Positions 57,317-64,000 of a stretch of 64,000 bases of DNA are shown here, piece by piece. The position numbers and the translations under genes were made by a program. The DNA comes from Cryptomeria japonica (Eukaryota > Streptophyta > Pinopsida > Cupressales > Cupressaceae), in assembly GCF_030272615.1 (NCBI RefSeq), contig NC_081412.1:545606202-545670201 (forward strand). The letters run 5' to 3'. The first letter of the stretch is position 1; each line of letters begins with the position of its first letter. The notes beneath the pieces are model-generated. The model ran no database searches and was not told the origin of the DNA. It was given only the letters and a program-made list of their open reading frames with translations.

Positions 57317-58868
57317 TTATGATCCTAAGTGAGTTTGTGGTGCAAGGGAACCTCATGACTAAGATAATCAAGGAAATGAAGGCCTAAAGGTCACACATTG
57401 GAATGTGACCTTTCAATCTATGTAATAGGATAGTTTTGTTTGTTTGATTTTTGTAATAAACCCACTTTGTTACCCAATGACATGGTTTTGCCAAGTTGAT
57501 AAGCCACCATGGGCATATGGGCCTAGGGGTATTTAGTTGAGTATTTTATAGGTTTCTATGTGTTGGATATGTCTTAGGAAGGTTTAAGACATGTTGAAAC
57601 AACTCTAGGACTGCAGACATAACATGTGTCAAAGTTGCTCAACCATGACAACTTTTGATGACAACTTTTGGTTACAAAGAGAAACTTCCTTCCAATGGTC
57701 ACCTTGGTTCAAAATATGGTTTATAACCATTTATTAAGGTATAAAATTTCATTCCCAATCATCATTAGGGAGAGAGAAGATTTTTGTAAGTAATTGGCAT
57801 CATTGAAGCAATACAATTATGAGAATTTCCTGCAATTTTGTTGTTCTGATCGAGGTACCATATTGTACGATCATTTTGGAATTAGAAAAATAGTGGGATG
57901 TATTAGAGTGGCCAATCACCCTTCATATGCATCAAGTCTAAGGTCTTAATTCACCAGGACGGGGGAGAAACCGATCATTTTCTGGAAGTGGTTTAGATTT
58001 GACAGTCTTAGCTAGGGTTTCACAAAGAAATGGCCTCATCTTGCTGATCCTTCATTGGTGATCCATGGATTTGGAGAAGATGAAAGTATGGCCAATTTAT
58101 TTTAATATTTTTAAATCCTTTTGCAGGTTAGGATTGGTTGGAGGCAAGGGTTTGATGCATTAAGGTGGGCAACTCCATGTGGCCACCGTGCAAGTGCAAG
58201 CAAATAGGTCTCACATCTGGTGTTAGGGGTTTAATCATTGCCTAAAACTTAAGAATTGGTAGATTTACCATTCCATAAGAGTGTTCCTTATGTTGGTTTG
58301 GAAAGATAGGGTATGTGCTTACCCTCTCCTTTTTAAAATAGGCCTAATTGGGGCTATTAGGTCTCCTAACCAAGATAGGGTTTGGACTCTTGTGTTCCCA
58401 AACTATTAGAACCCTCAGGATATGTGTTGTAACTCTCTAAAGGGTATCTAAATCTGGAATTAGTTGTCTAGGTCCTTTGGAGAAATAAGGGGTTAATTGT
58501 GGAAAACCGGTCTGGCACGACTACTAGGACTTGTAGGCCTCATTGCAACAGTTGGCACAAACCATTAGAGGGATCCTAAATGGGTGATTGAAAAGAGTCT
58601 TCCTGACCTAGGGGACTTCAAACCAAGCCCTAGATAGGCATTGATGAATTGGAGAGAGGACCAAACCTTGTTGGGCCATAGGGTCCTTAATAATCATGAG
58701 AAGACCTTGTGAAGCACTCAAGGTAAGTGACCTTGTGAGGAAGCATTTAGGAAAGTAAGGATGTGGGACTTATCAAATTGATCTTTCTATACCCCTAAGA
58801 GTCTTTTGGGATTGCTAGAGTCCTTGGTTTTTCCCCGGATTAGGGGAACCTATCCTATACCTATTTGA
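57317..58868. mobile_element. Insertion of 1.55 kb inside Tat RNase H, probably a solo LTR
   Basis: The flanking protein reads IGRLAK to the left and, after the break, ALH*FDIQYTKQWAIKGQ to the right, so a short continuous frame was interrupted. Both borders carry GGG (AAAGGG at left, GAGGG at right). The insertion opens GTTATGATCCTAAG, like the segment at 52836, has a TATA-like GGTATAAAAT near 57740 and no ORF. The class is inferred. Confidence 0.6.
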
Positions 58869-58869
58869 G

Positions 58870-59623
58870 GGCTCTGCATTAATTTGACATTCAATACACA
58901 AAACAATGGGCCATCAAAGGACAAGAAATTGTAGATCAACTAGCAGAAGCACCTTTACCAGACAAAAATCCACTATAGGTGGAATTTCTAGATACATATG
59001 TACTCACTATCACACCCAAGCAATGGACCCTATACTTTGATGGATCTTATACCCAACATGGATCAGGTATCGACATCTTGTTCGTCACTCCAAAAGGACA
59101 CACAATTCCAAGATCCTACAGATTGACGTTCTCTTGCACCAATAAAATTTCCGAGTATGAAGCCTTGGTCATTTGTATCAAAATAGTTGTGGAATGGAGA
59201 ATCACCGAATTGAAATTCTATGGAGATTCCCAATTAGTCATCAATTAGGTCAACAATGATTATCAAACAAAGGATGACAAGTTGATGCCCTACAAATGCA
59301 TGGTGGATGATTTCAAGAAGTATTTTGTGAACATCACCTTTGAGAAGATTCCAAGGCTAGATAACAGAGCTGCTGATGCAATGGCCACTATCGCCTCACT
59401 CCTACAACTTCCAAATAAATGGAATTGTTATGAATTCCTGGTGGAGCAATTATTTTCCCTAGCCTATGAGAATTCAGAATCCCAAGTTATATGTGCCCTA
59501 ACCGGTTCTGATTCCCCTCTCTATAGGAAAATCCATGATTATCTCAAAGACAATACCCTCTTGCCTGACCTATCTCGTAACCAAAAAAGAAGCTTTATCC
59601 AACAAGCAGCCTGCTACACCTAA
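58870..59623 (+). pseudogene. Tat second (archaeal-type) RNase H
   Basis: Tat-lineage elements carry an extra RNase H after the gypsy RNase H. Here it reads LYFDGSYTQHGSGID with D at 59039-59041, then E in ISEYEALV at about 59153-59161, D in FYGDSQLVIN at 59225-59227, and a final D in LDNRAADAMATIAS at about 59360-59400. All four expected acidic residues are present. A TAG directly after SQLVIN (59246-59248) breaks the frame. The next open segment (59282-59623) holds the domain end and the lead into integrase. Confidence 0.88.
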
Positions 59624-59639
59624 ACTGCTGACACACTTT

Positions 59640-60755
59640 ATCGCTGAGGTCTTGATGGCACTCTTCTTCAATGCCTCGATCGTAATGATTCTAACTCCAC
59701 CTTACATGAGCTTCACAAAGGTATTTGTGGTACGCATTCAAGTTGTCCTACTCCTGCCAAGAAATTCCTAAGGATGGGATATTACTGGCCGATAATCGAG
59801 AGAGAGTCCTATCAGTTTGCTAGGAAATGTCCTAGGTGCCAAATTCATGGCAACCTCATACACGCACCAGCACAAGAGTTGCAACCATTCACCACGTCAT
59901 GGCCTTTCTATCAATGGGGACTTGATCTAGTGGGACAAATCCATCCTTCCTCATCAAATGGGAACAAGTTCATCATCACAGACACTAAGTACTTTACCAA
60001 ATGGATTGAAGTAGTTCCATTGACTACAGTGACTAGAAAACAGATTACTTCCTTCATCTTGAATTACCTCATCTGTCAATACGACATCCCTAGCTCCATT
60101 ATCACAGATAATGGAAGACCCTTTAAAAATTAAGATGTCCAAGAGCTTTGTAAGTGATTCCATATCCAACATCATTTTTCAACACCTTATTATCCGCAAG
60201 GGAATGGTCAAGCATAGGCCTCAAACAAAACAATTCTGAAAATCCTCAAGAAAACCGTAAATGATGCTGACAAAGATTGGCATGTGCAACACAATCCTGC
60301 ACTTTGGGCCTATAGAAGATACACCATATTCATTGGTGTATGGATCAAAATCTTTTTTACCTATTGAGGTAGAGATTTGTCACTCTGCGTATCCTTGAAA
60401 AGTCTCATTCCATATGAGGAATATCGAGTCAACAAGTTATAAGAACTAGAGTTGCTTGATGAACATCACCAACGTGCCTTTCATCATCTCAAGGCATATC
60501 AAAAAAGAATGTGTAGAATCTATAATCATAAGGTCATCCCAAGGGCTTTCAAAATTGGTGATCTTGTTCTAAAATAAAATCCCAGAAATCAACAAACTTG
60601 AGAAAAGAAGGGGAAATTTGAACCTAATTGGTTGGGACCCTTTGTCATCATATTAGCCTACGGATCACAAGCATATTAGCTGTCAAATTTAGAAGGGGAC
60701 ATGCTCGATGAACCAACCAACAACATCCATCTGAAGAAGTTCTACACTTGAGTTG
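59640..60755 (+). pseudogene. Tat integrase; catalytic Glu replaced by a stop
   Basis: Zinc-finger region at about 59690-59860 (LHELHKGICGTH, in a shifted frame, then CPRCQIHGN at 59830-59856). The core is open at 59774-60133: D in WGLDLVGQI, D in IITDNGRPF. The third catalytic residue lies in NGQA*ASNKT, where a TAG at 60215-60217 replaces the Glu codon. Further stops follow, but the C-terminal GDLVLK and WLGPFVI phrases remain to about 60660. The frame ends with LKKFYT at about 60748. Confidence 0.9.
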
Positions 60756-61478
60756 TCTAATGCACAGATCAGGCAAAAAAGCAAAAAAAATAAAAATATC
60801 AAAAATCGTCACTATGGTGAAAACCTAGCAAATAGGCACCTTGTGACACAAAAAACTCAAAAATCAGAAAAATACAAAAAAATAAATGAAAAACAAATAA
60901 AAAAGTGCAATAAAAATAAGTGGTGAAAACCTAGCAACAGGCGCTATTTCTGAGAGAACGTCTCCTCTATTTATCGGTACTCACATCATATCTTTAATCC
61001 ATCAGATCTAAGCCCGTAACCATCAGAGAACACTTATACACACAACATTGTCCTGGACATACTTAGCGTAGTCATTGTCCTTGATTCTCTAAATAGTTAT
61101 CCATATCATATCCCACCATGGCTTGGTGATCAATGTATATATCCACATCCACAAGTGTCCATGACTGGGGGCAAAATTCATCTCGCTTTAGCATTCAAAC
61201 AACAAACAAGGATCACAACATATTAAGGAAACCAATGTCAAAACTACTCATTGAACTAGAAAACAGGATCATTATCCAACTAAAAATGCAAAACACACAC
61301 AATGGATGATATATTCTGAATTATAATTTGTTTACATTTGGCATAAAGTTTTGACTATTTGTATCTTGATTTCTGAATCATTAGATCTCCTGAGCTACTC
61401 AAGGATGCACTGAGCTAGAGAAGCAACAAATGAATCTGATATTTTCTTTCATTTTCGGTCTGTGAGGCGATCATGATA
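60756..61478 (+). other. 3' region of the Tat element
   Basis: Non-coding, A-rich. It contains two TGGTGAAAACCTAGCAA phrases (60813 and 60920) and a polypurine-like ACTGGGGGCAAAA at 61164-61176. No 3' LTR related to 55147 follows, so the end was lost when the next element arrived or was truncated. Confidence 0.55.
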
Positions 61479-61492
61479 GTTTTGATACTAAT
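61479..61492 (-). promoter_or_regulatory. Degenerate primer binding site of a minus-strand copia element
   Basis: On the minus strand ATTAGTATCAAAAC follows the LTR end AACA, a damaged form of ATTGGTATCAGAGC. Confidence 0.65.
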
Positions 61493-63012
61493 TGTTAAGT
61501 ATAGATGCCAAGCTAACAAGATGGGGGGGGGGGTGAATCATACAAACTTAATCTTCAATATATTCAACAAATTCAACCTCGGTAGCTTAAACATATATAT
61601 GTAATCAAAATTGTAAAACATGCAACCTTAAGAACACATAATCATAACAACACTCATAACACCAGATTTAACGTGGAAACCCAAATAGGGAAAAACCATT
61701 GTGGGATTTCGGACCCACTAAGAAATATACTCTTCTAGAGTATGCTCGGTTAAAAGCAAATCCTGTTAAAGATTACAAACAAATTGCTAGATGTGACCCG
61801 GTTAAGGGATTTCCCTCAGATCTATTAGGATCTTCACCTTGTTAGAAGTGACCTTGTTAAAGGGTTTCAAACACTCAATCAAAATGTCACCTTGCTAGAG
61901 GGTTTTACAAATAAGACTGTTAAGTCCACTTGGTTAAGAGATTTTCTGTCACTTTACAAAATAACAATAATAAAATATATCTGCAACTTCACATCAAAAA
62001 ATGCTAAAGCAGATTCTTATTTTCTCAATACAATCTAGTCATAGGACTTATCTTGTCCCTCTGCTAATCTCTATACTCTATTAATCAAACAGGTCTTCAA
62101 GCTTTTGTGCTCGGTAATCACTATGTAGCATCCATGTGCTTACATTTTCCCGCATACATTGTTTATCAAGAGTTCCTTATTTATAAACAATTTGCTAACT
62201 GCTGAATCTCCTTGATCACATTTCCCATGATCAATCATAGCCATCAGATCTTCAATCTTGACCAGGTTCAATGTATCCTTCGATCGAAAAATGTTTTACC
62301 TCGCCTTGGAACTTGCATATATTTCTTGGAACTTGTGCTAGGGTATTGCGGTTTAATCTGAGCTGTAGATCTTCCTGTCGATCTTCCATTGCCATAGATT
62401 CTTTAACAAACTTCATACACATTGTATCAATCATTTAATCATAACCAACTCATCAGCTTCCATCATTAAATAACGCATGTATACATCCAATGCATTATGT
62501 TATTACTCGGTTGCAACTCGATAAATACTACACTTCACTCGGTAGACATTTTGCCTTCATTAATCGATAGCGATAACCTTAGGGTTTACCGACTAGGTTC
62601 CTTAGGTTTTACCGACTAAGTTCCTTAGGTTTTACCGACTAGGTTTCTTAGGTTTTACTGACTAGGTTCCTTGCTTGGTAACATAGTATAGTATTAACCT
62701 TACAAACAATAGCATATGTAGGATATCAAAACAATCTAAACAACATGATCTCATCATTGTCTAACTAGGTAATAGTTGCCCATTGAATTACTTATTCCTC
62801 CCCTTATTCATCACATTCTTTCTGTGTCTTTTACCGACATCTTAATTATCTTCAAAACATACTTCTTAAGATATGGCAACATCCTACTAAATCAGAAATT
62901 CAATTTCTTGACATCAATGACAAAATAATATTGTGAAGACAATAAACATCCTTAATTAGTTATATCCATAATTATCAACAACCTTCTCAATATCCTAATT
63001 GAAATGCCAACA
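61493..63012 (-). repeat. Copia-type 5' LTR (minus strand)
   Basis: On the minus strand it runs from TGTTGGCATTTCAATTAGG to TACTTAACA, 1520 bp. It shares a G-run/TGAATCA block near its end (about 61524-61540) with the other copia LTRs, and the phrase CAATGGTTTTTCCC-x-GGGTTTCCACGTT in reverse (plus about 61672-61702). PBS at its left fixes it as a 5' LTR, but no interior copia ORF is recognisable to the left. Confidence 0.75.
62575..62670. repeat. 23-bp tandem repeat inside the LTR
   Basis: Four units of TTCCTTAGGTTTTACCGACTAGG type; two exact starts are at 62598 and 62621. Confidence 0.92.
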
Positions 63013-63747
63013 ATCTCTTATTGTCTGTTATAATGCCAATAGATCATTCGTATGGTGCGAATTTGTCTCGAGACATGATTGGAAATATATCATTGAAGAC
63101 ATTTTCCATTTTGTACATACAAATGGTTAACTCTTGTCTATTTTACGCAAGCAACACTCAGCTTGTCTTGGTTCAATTATACCTTGATGCTTGTGTCATC
63201 TTGCGATATCAAAAATCATGTAAGTTATACTCAGGTCATCATGGTTTAATTATACCATGATGCTTGTATTAACTTTCAACATATCAAAAGCTCAATGATG
63301 ACAAAAAGAGCACAAACAAAGTGACTAACCGGAATGACAATGACAAGATTATAATAATCATTTAGTGGCATTTCATACTCAGTTGCATTCATTTAGTTGC
63401 ATTTATACATCTCATATCATTATCATTATCATTTACATCTCATTTTCAAGATACATCTCACATTATAACATTCAGATAACATCACATCTCATATCAAAGT
63501 AAACACCATACATATCGATAACATATCATCTGCACATTCACATCATCATCCTTGCATATTAGTTACACATCATCATACATAAGTGCATCAAATCACCCTT
63601 TTGCTCCCTTGGATGCACCAACATCAACATATCTAAATATGCCTACAACGTGATATCAACAAAATGTCAATTATCTATCAATCAATCAAATTAATTAATC
63701 AGTTATTCTAATCACTCACATGAGATCTTAATCAATCTATTTGAGCA
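63013..63747. other. Non-coding with one 70-bp direct duplication and CAT-rich tract
   Basis: A phrase ATTATACC-x-TGATGCTTGT recurs about 70 bp apart (63163-63220 and 63234-63292). The stretch 63400-63600 is rich in ATCATC/ACATCTCA repeats. No gene is recognisable. Confidence 0.6.
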
Positions 63748-64000
63748 CCTATCAGTGACAAAAGTCATGCTATCATTCAAGAGTTTCGATCATAAACTCT
63801 TATCAATCAGAAGGGATCATCTTAGCCTATCCTATCAGTGACATAAGTCACACTATCATTCACGAGTTTCGATCATAAAATCTTATCAAATCTATCCTAT
63901 CAGGGGCAAAACCATACAAACATCAAACTTGGAGTTAAATCAATAACTCTTATCAATTGGAAGGTTCATCAAAACTATCCTATCAGGGGAAAATCCTTAC
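63748..64000. repeat. Imperfect tandem repeat, 65-83-bp period, running off the window
   Basis: CCTATCAG starts occur at 63748, 63831, 63896 and 63979. The first two units share AGTTTCGATCATAAA and a CACTATCATTCA-like phrase. Confidence 0.85.

Larger units (their letters stand above)
55147..60755 (+). mobile_element. Tat-lineage Ty3/gypsy element, LTR start plus pol, gag missing
   Basis: It opens TGTTGTGACG with a CATCGCCCCATTG phrase, matching the minus-strand LTR start at 45079 (about 84 percent over the first 45 bases). Coding begins only 280 bases later in the linker ahead of RT, so most of the LTR and all of gag are deleted. Then come RT, RNase H, a second RNase H and integrase. It is split by an insertion at 57317-58868. 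Confidence 0.8.

Noticed and set aside
63400-64000. CRISPR-like spaced repeats
   Set aside because: Units are imperfect, adjacent and of varying length; this is an ordinary plant tandem repeat.

Overview
The window looks like nuclear DNA from a seed plant with a large, repeat-rich genome. All recognisable coding sequence belongs to plant-type retroelements: a chromodomain Ty3/gypsy element, Tat-lineage Ty3/gypsy elements with a second RNase H, Ty1/copia elements and a LINE. The depth of nesting and the mixture of long-decayed copies with one young insertion would fit a gymnosperm such as a conifer, but that is inference. I found no convincing intact host gene, no rRNA or tRNA gene and no CRISPR array.

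Layout. 1-1.96 kb: a decayed LINE (reverse transcriptase plus a Cys/His C-terminus). 2-13 kb: mostly non-coding, with a possible exon fragment, two local tandem duplications, an LTR-like element with 11-bp terminal inverted repeats (4595-5954), a foldback element with arms of about 250-290 bp (7951-8868), and a decayed minus-strand retroelement interior ending in a PBS-like site near 11.46 kb. 13.05-29.42 kb: a minus-strand chromovirus whose 5' LTR was split by a much younger plus-strand LTR element (20178-28650). The younger element has two 1662-bp LTRs, a CAACC target duplication and one intact ORF of 1019 codons, but no reverse transcriptase, RNase H or integrase. 30.9-34.95 kb: another copy of the 4.6-kb LTR-like repeat, split by about 3 kb of non-coding insertion.

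35.5-45.08 kb: a minus-strand Tat-like element (LTR, tRNA-Asp-like PBS, gag-like gene). Its LTR carries a degenerate 60-70-bp tandem array and was split by a Ty1/copia element (38281-44355, CTTCA duplication) that has lost its RT domain. 45.08-45.66 kb: the Ty3/gypsy fragment into which the Tat LTR was inserted. 45.86-47.52 kb: a 26-30-bp minisatellite. 48.3-52.8 kb: a second, plus-strand gag-like gene homologous to the one at 35.5-36.6 kb, itself interrupted by a 1.1-kb solo LTR with a TAAAG duplication. 53.6-55.14 kb: a minus-strand gag-protease fragment. 55.15-60.75 kb: a plus-strand Tat-lineage pol region (RT, RNase H, second RNase H, integrase), split by a 1.55-kb insertion and ending its catalytic triad in a stop codon. 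61.49-63.01 kb: a minus-strand copia 5' LTR. The window closes in short tandem repeats.

How the parts relate. The Tat-like LTR start at 45079 (minus) recurs at 55147 (plus), just ahead of the dual-RNase H pol. The minus copy therefore shows LTR-PBS-gag and the plus copy shows LTR start-pol, which suggests they are complementary pieces of one family. On that reading the otherwise unrecognised protein seen twice (35.5-36.6 and 48.3-52.8 kb) is the Gag-side product of a Tat-lineage family. The most unusual intact object is the RT-less element at 20.2-28.7 kb, whose ORF combines an aspartic-protease-like domain with a G-patch-like motif.
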